From an uncultured Methylotenera sp. (GTDB taxonomy: Bacteria; Pseudomonadota; Gammaproteobacteria; Burkholderiales; Methylophilaceae), in NCBI RefSeq assembly GCF_946479685.1, contig NZ_CAMLGS010000044.1, positions 1 through 16,985 of the forward strand: a DNA stretch of 16,985 nt, read 5' to 3'. Positions 1 through 6,472 of the stretch are shown here, piece after piece. Below the pieces are notes generated by a model, which was not told the DNA's origin, ran no database searches, and saw only the letters and a program-made list of their open reading frames with translations. The position numbers and the translations under genes are program-made. Position 1 is the first letter of the stretch. Each line of letters starts with the position of its first letter.

Positions 1-2
1 CG

Positions 3-653
3 CCGCTCGGTATTTTGCGCTCGTCTGCACAAGTGCTGGAGCGTGAGAAAAATCTGAGCGCAGAAGGGCAGGAGGTCGTTGCGTTTATTCAGATGGAAAC
101 CGAGCGTTTGAATAAATTGGTGTCTACGCTGGTGGACTCCGCCCGTCCGCGCCAGCCTGAGTTTGCCATACATGATATGGTGCCTATGGTGGAGCATGCG
201 GTGGCAATGCTACGTATGCAGGCCAATAAAAAGGGTGTTAACCTCGCCGTGGTATTGCCTAAACCGAGCGCCAACGAGGCGCAGAGCCGGGTGTTGGTGG
301 AGTGTGATGCCGAGCAAATGACGCAAGTACTGCTGAATTTGCTGTTGAATGCGATTCAGGTGCTGCCTGCCGGTGGTAAGGTGGTGGCATCTATCTTTGA
401 TGCGGCAGACCGCGTCATTATCAGCGTGGCCGATAATGGAGCCGGGGTGAGCGAGGCACAAAAGGAACAGATATTTGACCCCTTCTTTACGCAGCGGCCT
501 GGCGGCATAGGTTTAGGGTTGGCAGTGTCAAAACAGATAGTAACTGCTCACTTTGGCACACTTTCTGTAGAAAAAAGCACCTTAGCCAACAGTGGCGCAG
601 ATTTTAGAATTGAACTCCCGAAACGACAGCTGCTCAATGATGCAGCGCCATAA
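3..653 (+). CDS. Sensor histidine kinase, C-terminal part (gene starts left of window)
   Basis: This is the last 216 residues of a two-component sensor kinase; the frame is open to the left edge, so the N-terminus and any sensor domain lie outside. The visible protein starts inside the dimerisation/phosphoacceptor helix: the first residues PLGILRSSAQVLE fit the H-E-x-R-N-P-L box, so the phosphorylated His is just upstream of the window. The HATPase domain follows, with an N box (QVLLNLLLNAIQ), a G1 box (DNGAGV), an F box (FDPFFT) and a G2 box (GGIGLGLAVSK). The sequence resembles the NtrB/AtoS class of kinases that work with sigma-54 activators, and the next gene is such an activator. The cognate pairing is inferred from adjacency (59 bases apart). 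The signal sensed cannot be read here. Confidence 0.9.
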   Translation, partial: PLGILRSSAQVLEREKNLSAEGQEVVAFIQMETERLNKLVSTLVDSARPRQPEFAIHDMVPMVEHAVAMLRMQANKKGVNLAVVLPKPSANEAQSRVLVECDAEQMTQVLLNLLLNAIQVLPAGGKVVASIFDAADRVIISVADNGAGVSEAQKEQIFDPFFTQRPGGIGLGLAVSKQIVTAHFGTLSVEKSTLANSGADFRIELPKRQLLNDAAP

Positions 654-654
654 G

Positions 655-699
655 CAAAAGTAGAGTCGCCAAAAGTAAAATTGCCCAAAAGTAAAATCG
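655..699. repeat. Three tandem copies of a 15-16 bp unit between kinase and regulator
   Basis: CAAAAGTA occurs at 655-662, 670-677 and 686-693, a spacing of 15 and 16 bases. The last two copies share the 13-mer CCAAAAGTAAAAT (669-681 and 685-697). The array starts directly after the kinase stop codon (651-653) and ends 13 bases before the regulator start. It could be a slippage product, or a binding or RNA element within the two-gene transcript; nothing decides between these. Confidence 0.75.
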
Positions 700-712
700 T
701 AAAGTTGAGATT

Positions 713-2080
713 ATGTCAGACAGTACCAAATATATATTAGCGGTAGATGATGAGCCCAGCATGCTGCGCTTGCTGGAGATTAGCCTGCGCCAGGCGGGTT
801 ACCAGCCGCTCACCGCCAGAGATGGGCGCGAGGCGCTAGAGGTGATTAATGCACAGCAGGTGGATTGCGTGGTTACCGATTTACACATGCCGCGCATGGA
901 TGGCCTGCAGCTGCTGAAAGAAATACGCAAAACCGATGCTGAGCTGCCGGTGATTATTGTGACGGCACAAGGCGAAATTAACTCAGCGATTGAGGCCATG
1001 AAAAATGGCGCGTCCGATTACATTCTGCGCCCGTTTGATTTAGCCGAGCTGGAGCTGGCGATTAAGCGCGCACTGTCTTTCTCGCGCCTGGTGGTTGAAA
1101 ATAGATTCCTGCGCGAAGATAAAGCAGACACGAGTGGCCTAATCGGCAATAGTCCGGCGATGCAGCATTTGGCAGAGTCTATCCGCCAAGTCGCACCAGA
1201 AAAGGCAACTGTACTGGTGGCGGGTGAGACTGGTACCGGTAAGGAGCTGGTAGCGCGTGCGATACATGCCGCCTCTCCACGCAATAATGCATTGTTTGTG
1301 GCGGTGAACTGTGCGGCGATTCCACATGAAATGCTGGAGTCCGAGCTGTTTGGGCATGAAAAAGGCGCGTTTACTGGCGCGGTGAAAGAGCGTATCGGTA
1401 AGTTTGAACTGGCGGATGGTGGTACTTTGTTCCTGGACGAAGTAACAGAAATGCCTATGCAGCTACAGGCCAAGCTGCTACGCGCGCTGCAGGAAAATGT
1501 GATTGAACGTTTGGGCGGCAACCGCCCCATTGCCGTGGATATTCGCGTGGTGGCAGCCACCAACCGCAACCCGCGCGATGCGATTAAAGACGGCAAACTG
1601 CGTGAGGATTTATATTACCGCTTGAACGTGTTCCGTATTGATTTACCTGCACTGAAAGCACGTAAATCAGATATCGAGCTGCTGACCACCCACTTTTTGG
1701 CCAAGCGTCGGGTCGATATTTCAGCACAGGCAGTACAGGTGCTGATGCAGTACGACTGGCCGGGCAATGTGCGCGAGCTGGAAAACGTGCTGGAGCGTGC
1801 CGCCATTATCAGCGGCAATCGGCAGATACAGCCGCACCACTTGCCGGCAGAAATGCTCAATAGCAGTGGTGAGCTGGCAGCGAGCCCAGCGCATGAGGCG
1901 GTGAGCGCCGAAGCGGTACATAACCCATTGAGCTTACCAAATGCGGTAGAGCAGCTGGAGCGGCAGCTGATTGCTAAAGCACTGGCGCAAACCAACGGTA
2001 ACAAAAGTAAGGCGGCAAAAGTGCTGGAAATCAGCGAGCGCTCCTTATGGTACAAGTTGAGCCAGTACGGCATCAGCTAG
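713..2080 (+). CDS. Sigma-54-dependent response regulator (NtrC class)
   Basis: A 455-residue transcription activator of the receiver / AAA+ / Fis-type layout. Receiver (about 1-120): acidic pair D12 D13, phosphoacceptor D56 (VVTDLHMP) and T84. The usually invariant Lys before Pro-Phe is Arg106 here (ILRPFD). Central domain (about 140-375): Walker A GETGTGKE, the sigma-54-contacting GAFTGA loop, Walker B GTLFLDE, and an arginine-finger region around REDLYYRLNVF. C-terminal Fis-type helix-turn-helix ends the protein (NKSKAAKVLEISERSLWYKL). It would be phosphorylated by the kinase encoded just upstream and then open sigma-54 promoters by ATP hydrolysis. The target genes are not evident, and no sigma-54 promoter was recognised in the window. 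There is no strong Shine-Dalgarno before the ATG, only a weak purine stretch about 5 bases upstream, so translation may depend on the upstream gene. Confidence 0.95.
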   Translation: MSDSTKYILAVDDEPSMLRLLEISLRQAGYQPLTARDGREALEVINAQQVDCVVTDLHMPRMDGLQLLKEIRKTDAELPVIIVTAQGEINSAIEAMKNGASDYILRPFDLAELELAIKRALSFSRLVVENRFLREDKADTSGLIGNSPAMQHLAESIRQVAPEKATVLVAGETGTGKELVARAIHAASPRNNALFVAVNCAAIPHEMLESELFGHEKGAFTGAVKERIGKFELADGGTLFLDEVTEMPMQLQAKLLRALQENVIERLGGNRPIAVDIRVVAATNRNPRDAIKDGKLREDLYYRLNVFRIDLPALKARKSDIELLTTHFLAKRRVDISAQAVQVLMQYDWPGNVRELENVLERAAIISGNRQIQPHHLPAEMLNSSGELAASPAHEAVSAEAVHNPLSLPNAVEQLERQLIAKALAQTNGNKSKAAKVLEISERSLWYKLSQYGIS

Positions 2081-2141
2081 TGTGCATGCATCAGCGCGCA
2101 GGCATTCGCGTAAAAGTACCTTAGCCAATAAGCACTTGCGT

Positions 2142-2147
2142 TATAAT
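2142..2147 (+). promoter_or_regulatory. Candidate -10 element (TATAAT) upstream of the methyltransferase-like gene
   Basis: A perfect TATAAT lies 35 bases before the ATG at 2182, in the 101-base gap after the response regulator. No good -35 hexamer is visible at the right distance (TTAGCC at 2121-2126 is poor). The downstream gene therefore probably has its own promoter, but this rests on one hexamer. Confidence 0.45.
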
Positions 2148-2181
2148 CAATATTAAATAAAACCCATTTAGAGTAATCAAT

Positions 2182-2871
2182 ATGACACAAACAGCTAAAG
2201 CAGTAGAAAGTGCTCAATTCAACATTGGCGAAGCTAGGTTTAACATGATTGAGCAGCAGATTCGCACTTGGGAAGTATTAGATCCTGTTGTGCTAGCAGT
2301 ACTAGATGCAATGCCACGTGAAAAGTTTGTTGCAGAGTCTCAAGTGGGTCTGGCTTTTGCAGATGTAGAGCTACCTATCGGTGAAGGTCAAACCATGCTG
2401 TCACCTAAGCTGGAAGGCCGTATTCTGCAGGCACTGAGTATTAAAAAGACCGATAAAGTATTGCTCATCGGCACTGGCAGCGGCTACTTGGCAGCGTTAC
2501 TGGCAACTTTGGCACAGCATGTACACGCGGTTGAAATTTACCCAGAGCTATCAAACACTGCGCAATACCGTTTGCAAGCGCAGGGCATCCATAACGCTAC
2601 CTTGTACGTAGGCGACGGCGTGAATGGCTTTGCTGCCGCTGCACCGTACGATGTCATCGTGTTTGCTGGCTCATTGCCATTACGCCCGGTTGCCGCAGAA
2701 AAAATGCTCAATGTTGGCGGCCGTCTGTTTGCTGTAGTGGGTGAGGCACCGATTATGGAAGCCACAGTGACCGAGCGCGTGAGTGAAACCTCATTCCGCC
2801 ATGAAACGATTTTTGAAACCTGCTTGCCAGTGTTGGAAAACGCGCCACAGGCCAGCAAGTTTGCTTTTTAA
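2182..2871 (+). CDS. Protein-L-isoaspartate O-methyltransferase-like protein (divergent)
   Basis: A 229-residue cytoplasmic SAM-dependent methyltransferase of the PCMT family, which repairs isoaspartyl residues in aged proteins. Evidence: the N-terminal NMIEQQIR and LDAMPREKFV blocks typical of the family, the SAM-binding loop LIGTGSGYLAA (about 95-105), the ribose-binding acidic residue in HAVEIYPE (E119), and YDVIVFAG as motif II. It is divergent. The canonical active-site segment TISQP reads TMLSPK here (S74), and the Glu that normally precedes IGTGSG is replaced by a hydrophobic residue. True isoaspartyl repair is therefore likely but not certain; it could be a paralogue with another substrate. 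The tolC gene follows after 24 bases on the same strand, so the two are probably co-transcribed. The Shine-Dalgarno (GAG about 8 bases upstream) is weak. Confidence 0.85.
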   Translation: MTQTAKAVESAQFNIGEARFNMIEQQIRTWEVLDPVVLAVLDAMPREKFVAESQVGLAFADVELPIGEGQTMLSPKLEGRILQALSIKKTDKVLLIGTGSGYLAALLATLAQHVHAVEIYPELSNTAQYRLQAQGIHNATLYVGDGVNGFAAAAPYDVIVFAGSLPLRPVAAEKMLNVGGRLFAVVGEAPIMEATVTERVSETSFRHETIFETCLPVLENAPQASKFAF

Positions 2872-2895
2872 TCACTAATTAAGCGTTCAATTTCT

Positions 2896-4251
2896 ATGCT
2901 TAAAACCTTTATCCAATGCATGGTGTTGTGGTCAGTATGGGCGAGCTGCGCCCATGCGGATGACAAAGCTTATTCATTGCTAGAGGTGTATCAGCAGGCG
3001 CTGGCCAATGACCCCACGCTGGCTTCGGCCTTGAGTGCCAACCAGGCGGCGCAAGAAACCATAGAACAAGCCAAGGCCTTATATCGCCCCACGGTGAATC
3101 TAAATGCGGCGGCTACTGCTACGCAGACTGATCTTAAGTATATATCCGGCGCTAGCCCGTTTAGAGTGCAAGGGCGCTCAAACTATGAAGGCTATAGCTA
3201 CGGGGTAGAGGCGCGCCAGCCGATTTACCGTAAAGATAGCTTGGTGCAGATTGACCAAAGCAAAGTCAAAGTAAGCCAGGCCGATAAGCAGCTGAATTTA
3301 AGTAAGCAGGATTTGATACTGCGCGTGACTCAGGCTTACTTTGATGTATTGCTGGCGCAAGACAAAATAGACCTGATTATTGCGCAAAAAGCCGCCATCC
3401 TCAGCCAGCTGGAGCAAGCCAAAGCTAATTTTGAGGTAGGGACTGCCACCATTACCGATGTGAACGAAGCACAGGCGCGCTATGACCTGGTGTTTGCTCA
3501 GGAAATTGCAGCGGTGAACGAGCATCAGATTGCGCAACGCGCGGTGCAGGCCATTACCGGACAATATGCACAGCGCCTGGCAACGGTTAAAGCCGATATG
3601 GCGACCACCAGCCTGGCGCAAGGTGTGGATAAGTGGTTAGAGGTTGCCAGCCAAAATAACTTAAACCTGCAAATCCATCAGGATGCATTGGCCCTTTCGG
3701 CACAAGAGGTAGAGCGTTTAAACGCAGGGCATTTACCCACCTTGGATGCGGTGGCGAACTATAACGACAATTACAGTAATGGCAGCGCTAACGGCATCGG
3801 CAGTGAACTTAAAACCGCTGTTATCGGCTTGCAGCTGCAAATTCCGCTGTATCAGGGTGGTGCCGTTACTTCACGCGTGCGCCAGGCCGTGCTTAATCAG
3901 CAAAAAGCGCAGGACGATGTGCAAATTGCACGCCGCAGCGCAGAGCTGGAAACGCAGCGCGCTTACCTGAATTTAAGCTCCAGCATTGCGCAGGTCAAAG
4001 CCTATGAGCAGGCGCTGGTGTCTAGCCAAAGTCAGGTAGATTCTACCAAACTAGGCTATGAGGTAGGCGTGCGCACCAGTGTGGATGTGTTGAATGCACA
4101 GCAGCAGCTGTTTAGCGCCAAGCGTGATTTATTGCAGGCACGTTATAGCTATCTGGTGAATATCATCCGCCTCAAAGCGGTTTCTGGCGTAGTGGCCGAA
4201 GTGGACTTAGCTGATATCAACCAGCAGCTGGTGGTTGCAGGAGGGCTGTAA
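2896..4251 (+). CDS. tolC: TolC-family outer membrane channel protein
   Basis: A 451-residue outer-membrane efflux/secretion duct of the TolC family, which joins inner-membrane pumps or type I secretion systems to the cell surface. A signal peptide is visible, with likely cleavage after A21 (CAHA/DD). The mature protein opens with the family hallmark SLLEVYQQALANDPTL and has two related alpha-helical halves rich in Q, A and L heptads. The half-repeat signature LLRVTQAYFDVLLAQDKI-like segment is near residues 140-157 and RRSAELETQRAYLNL is near 345-360. The NxxxA segment EVGVRTSVDVLNAQQQLFSAK (about 390-410) mirrors FEVGTATITDVNEAQARYD (about 175-193). The length is normal for the family. No inner-membrane partner is encoded nearby, so substrates are unknown. 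Its 3' end carries the ribosome-binding site of the next gene. Confidence 0.93.
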   Translation: MLKTFIQCMVLWSVWASCAHADDKAYSLLEVYQQALANDPTLASALSANQAAQETIEQAKALYRPTVNLNAAATATQTDLKYISGASPFRVQGRSNYEGYSYGVEARQPIYRKDSLVQIDQSKVKVSQADKQLNLSKQDLILRVTQAYFDVLLAQDKIDLIIAQKAAILSQLEQAKANFEVGTATITDVNEAQARYDLVFAQEIAAVNEHQIAQRAVQAITGQYAQRLATVKADMATTSLAQGVDKWLEVASQNNLNLQIHQDALALSAQEVERLNAGHLPTLDAVANYNDNYSNGSANGIGSELKTAVIGLQLQIPLYQGGAVTSRVRQAVLNQQKAQDDVQIARRSAELETQRAYLNLSSSIAQVKAYEQALVSSQSQVDSTKLGYEVGVRTSVDVLNAQQQLFSAKRDLLQARYSYLVNIIRLKAVSGVVAEVDLADINQQLVVAGGL

Positions 4252-4252
4252 T

Positions 4253-4810
4253 ATGGATGTTCACAATAAAGCGAGTGTCGAGCTAAGTCAGCTGGTAGTG
4301 GTAGACGTGCAAACCAAGTTGAGCGCAGTCATGGCGGCTGATGAGATGCAGGCCGTGCTTAAAAATTGCGGCATCTTGCTGCAAGCGGCCAGTATGCTCA
4401 ATGTAGCAGCTATTATTACTGAACAATACCCACAAGGCTTAGGCCATACCGTGCCTGAGCTGGCTGCGGTCAGCCAGCATACCCACGCAGTAGAAAAAGT
4501 AAGCTTCTCTTGCTTAGCCGAGCCTAAATTCAGCCGCCAATTAACGCGTGATCATGTGCAAGTGGCGTTGGCGGGGATGGAGGCGCATATTTGCGTGCTG
4601 CAAACCGCACTGGACTTAATCGCCATCGGTAAACAGGTGTTTGTGGTGGAAGACGCTATCATTTCACGCAATCCGGCCAATAAAGCTAACGCTATTGCGC
4701 GTATGCGCAGCGCTGGCTGCATCATCACTAATACCGAATCGCTAGTGTTTGAGTGGTTAGGGGTGGCGCAGGGCGATGCCTTTAAGGCGATTAGTAAGCT
4801 GATTCGCTAA
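4253..4810 (+). CDS. Isochorismatase-family cysteine hydrolase (YcaC-like)
   Basis: A 185-residue cytoplasmic hydrolase with the expected catalytic triad: D18 (VVVDVQTKL), K82 (AVEKVSFSC) and the nucleophile C114 (GMEAHICVLQTALDL). It resembles the YcaC/amidohydrolase branch rather than isochorismatase proper; the substrate cannot be deduced. The ATG at 4253 is chosen over an in-frame TTG at 4235 because a strong Shine-Dalgarno AGGAGG (4239-4244) sits 8 bases upstream. That site is inside the last codons of tolC, and only one base separates the tolC stop from this ATG, so the two genes are translationally coupled. The gene converges with waaA, leaving a 22-base gap in which I see no terminator. 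Confidence 0.9.
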   Translation: MDVHNKASVELSQLVVVDVQTKLSAVMAADEMQAVLKNCGILLQAASMLNVAAIITEQYPQGLGHTVPELAAVSQHTHAVEKVSFSCLAEPKFSRQLTRDHVQVALAGMEAHICVLQTALDLIAIGKQVFVVEDAIISRNPANKANAIARMRSAGCIITNTESLVFEWLGVAQGDAFKAISKLIR

Positions 4811-4832
4811 CTTGGGTCCGGCTCTCTAAATC

Positions 4833-6095
4833 CTACGCTTTAATATAAGCTTGCAGTACGTTTAAGGTTTTTTGTGTGGCGCCGCGGTTCTGCTCGCTAA
4901 ATTGAATGCTGGCATCGCACATGGCTTGTCTTTGCTGCATATTTGCAAATAGCTGCTGTAGCTTGTGGCTGAGCTCTTCTAAATTCTGCACCCGGTTGGC
5001 TGCGCCAGCTGCGATTGCCATTTTGGTCGCTTCTTCAAAGTTAAAGGTATGTGGCCCTACCAGTACCGGTTTGCCCATGCTGCAGGCTTCAATCAGGTTT
5101 TGCCCGCCCAGTGGCAGCAAACTGCCGCCGATAAAGGCAATATCGCAACTGGCGTAATAAGTGAACATTTCCCCCATTGAATCACCTAATAGGTAACGCG
5201 TGCTACTTGGTACGGCTGCGTCATTAAGCGCAGAGCGGCGCATGAAGGGCTGGTTAGCTTTTTTCAGCAGCTCGGCTACGGCATCAAAGCGCTGCGGGTG
5301 TCTGGGCACAATAATGGTGAGCAGGTCTGGAATATTGGCTAGGCTCACTGCTTGTATAATCAACTCTTCTTCGCCATCACGCGTGCTGGCAGCTAAAAAC
5401 ACCGGGCGCGTTGTGCCTAACTGCTCGCGTAACTGCGCACCTAAGCTGTGTGCGGTAGGGTGCGGGGCAACGTCAAATTTGATATTGCCGGTAATGCTTA
5501 CCTCGGCTGCGCCCAAGCTTTGCAAGCGGCTGGCATCGGCCTTGGTTTGTGCGGCAATCGCGCTTAGCTTTTGCAAGCCTTGCGTTAAGAGCTGGCCTAG
5601 TTTGGCATAGCCTGCGGCAGATTTCTCGGAGAGCCTGGCATTGACCAGCAGCACGGGGATATTGCGTTGCTTGCAGCCTGCAATCAGGTTAAACCATAGC
5701 TCGGTTTCCATCAGTGCGCCTACCACTGGCTTAAAGTGCTGCAAAAAGCGAGCAACGGCAAACGGCACGTCGTAAGGTAAATAAACTCTGGTCACGCTAT
5801 CGCCGAACAGTTGCTCGCTGGTGGCGCGCCCAGTGGGGGTGGTGTGCGTCAGCAGTATCTGGTGTGCTGGGTATTGGCTCAATAAGGCTTTAATCAGGGG
5901 CTCTGCGGCACGTGTTTCACCCACGGAAACACAGTGCAGCCAAATCACCGGCTTTTGTACCGCTGCCTGATAAAAACCATAGCGCTCACGCCAGTGCTGT
6001 AGGTATTCCGGCTGCTTTCTGCCGCGCCAAAGCAGCTTAAGCGGCGTGAATGGCAGCAATAGATAAAGTAAGCAGGTGTAGAGGTTGCGCGTCAT
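4833..6095 (-). CDS. waaA: 3-deoxy-D-manno-octulosonic acid (Kdo) transferase
   Basis: A 420-residue GT-B glycosyltransferase (family GT30) that adds Kdo from CMP-Kdo to lipid IVA at the cytoplasmic face of the inner membrane, an essential step of lipopolysaccharide core assembly. An N-terminal hydrophobic anchor spans about residues 7-20. The acceptor domain contains HCVSVGETRAAEPL, in which E60 matches the catalytic base of the family. Further landmarks are MMETELW-like GALMETELWFN (about 127-137), FIGGSLLPLGGQN and the CMP-Kdo site GKPVLVGPHTFNFEE in the C-terminal half. The length is normal. Whether it adds one, two or more Kdo units cannot be read. It is transcribed towards tolC and away from nrdJ, with its promoter presumably just after 6096. 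Confidence 0.95.
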   Translation of the reverse strand: MTRNLYTCLLYLLLPFTPLKLLWRGRKQPEYLQHWRERYGFYQAAVQKPVIWLHCVSVGETRAAEPLIKALLSQYPAHQILLTHTTPTGRATSEQLFGDSVTRVYLPYDVPFAVARFLQHFKPVVGALMETELWFNLIAGCKQRNIPVLLVNARLSEKSAAGYAKLGQLLTQGLQKLSAIAAQTKADASRLQSLGAAEVSITGNIKFDVAPHPTAHSLGAQLREQLGTTRPVFLAASTRDGEEELIIQAVSLANIPDLLTIIVPRHPQRFDAVAELLKKANQPFMRRSALNDAAVPSSTRYLLGDSMGEMFTYYASCDIAFIGGSLLPLGGQNLIEACSMGKPVLVGPHTFNFEEATKMAIAAGAANRVQNLEELSHKLQQLFANMQQRQAMCDASIQFSEQNRGATQKTLNVLQAYIKA

Positions 6096-6121
6096 GTTAT
6101 TGATTCGTGTTCGGCGGGTGC

Positions 6122-6150
6122 AATATAGAGTTGTTGTATTTTCGCATAAA
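6122..6150 (-). promoter_or_regulatory. Candidate waaA promoter
   Basis: Reading the minus strand, TATATT (6122-6127) is preceded at 17 bases by TTTATG (6145-6150). The -10 is fair and the -35 poor. The position, 27 bases ahead of the waaA ATG, is reasonable. The call is tentative. Confidence 0.3.
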
Positions 6151-6286
6151 TTTTTTCATATGGTTTTTTAAGGTGGATCAGGCTAGATTTAATTTGCCGG
6201 ATTGCCCCAAGCCAACACCGATGCGGCCTTGAAATTTGGCAAGAGAAATTTGCACTTTTAGGCAAAAATATTTATCGAAAAACAGC

Positions 6287-6315
6287 TTGACCTACCACTA
6301 CAGAATGATTAAATT
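6287..6315 (+). promoter_or_regulatory. Promoter of the ribonucleotide reductase genes
   Basis: TTGACC (6287-6292, five of six matches to the -35 consensus) is followed after 17 bases by TAAATT (6310-6315, four of six). Transcription would begin near 6322, giving a leader of about 150 bases before nrdJ. Both candidate NrdR boxes fall on this promoter: one fills the spacer and the other covers the start region. Confidence 0.6.
6295..6310 (+). promoter_or_regulatory. Second, degenerate NrdR box
   Basis: CCACTACAGAATGATT shares the outer CAC-w-A and w-G parts of the NrdR consensus but has several mismatches. It is called mainly because it lies 30 bases (about three helical turns) upstream of the near-perfect box at 6325-6340. 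NrdR boxes usually occur as such in-phase pairs. Confidence 0.5.
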
Positions 6316-6324
6316 AACAAAAAA

Positions 6325-6340
6325 ACACAATATATAGTGG
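6325..6340 (+). promoter_or_regulatory. NrdR box
   Basis: ACACAATATATAGTGG matches the 16-bp palindromic NrdR-box consensus (acaCwAtATaTwGtgt) at nearly every position. NrdR is the zinc-finger/ATP-cone repressor of ribonucleotide reductase genes, which senses dATP/ATP. The site sits at the predicted transcription start and directly upstream of a reductase gene, so repression of nrdJ when dATP is high is the natural reading. The nrdR gene itself is not in the window. Confidence 0.8.
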
Positions 6341-6472
6341 TTGATGCCTGGTTGTGGTGGTGTTTCAAAGTTAGTGTGCGCTTACCACCTCCAGCTGCGT
6401 TACCGTTAAATAATACAGACTTATCTCATTGTTTTATCGCTGATTTAAGACTACTAATAAGAGGGTTAAATA

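Larger units (their letters stand above)
6096..6472. other. Intergenic region between waaA and nrdJ
   Basis: This 377-base stretch has no gene. It holds the two divergent candidate promoters and the NrdR boxes listed separately, followed by a roughly 150-base leader. The leader has one weak stem (GGTGGT 6356-6361 with ACCACC 6384-6389) and ends in a clear Shine-Dalgarno AAGAGGG at 6459-6465, 7 bases before the nrdJ ATG. I looked for a cobalamin riboswitch because the enzyme needs B12, and saw no B12-box-like sequence. Confidence 0.7.

Noticed and set aside
1018..1596. A 192-codon minus-strand frame
   Set aside because: It lies entirely antisense to the AAA+ domain of the response regulator, is Ser/Arg/Ala-rich as expected of a shadow frame, and has no start signals.
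4235..4252. Earlier TTG start for the isochorismatase-type hydrolase
   Set aside because: It would place the start on top of the AGGAGG site and inside tolC. The ATG at 4253 has ideal spacing to that site.
5200..5610. A 136-codon plus-strand frame
   Set aside because: It is antisense to waaA, whose motifs are unmistakable. The composition (Ser, Cys, Ala) is that of a shadow frame.
6341..6400. Structured regulatory RNA in the nrdJ leader
   Set aside because: Only a 6-bp GGTGGT/ACCACC stem is visible, within the level expected by chance in a region with repeated GTGG.
6096..6472. Cobalamin riboswitch ahead of the B12-dependent reductase
   Set aside because: No B12-box-like sequence or extended conserved fold was found in the leader; control is better explained by the NrdR boxes.
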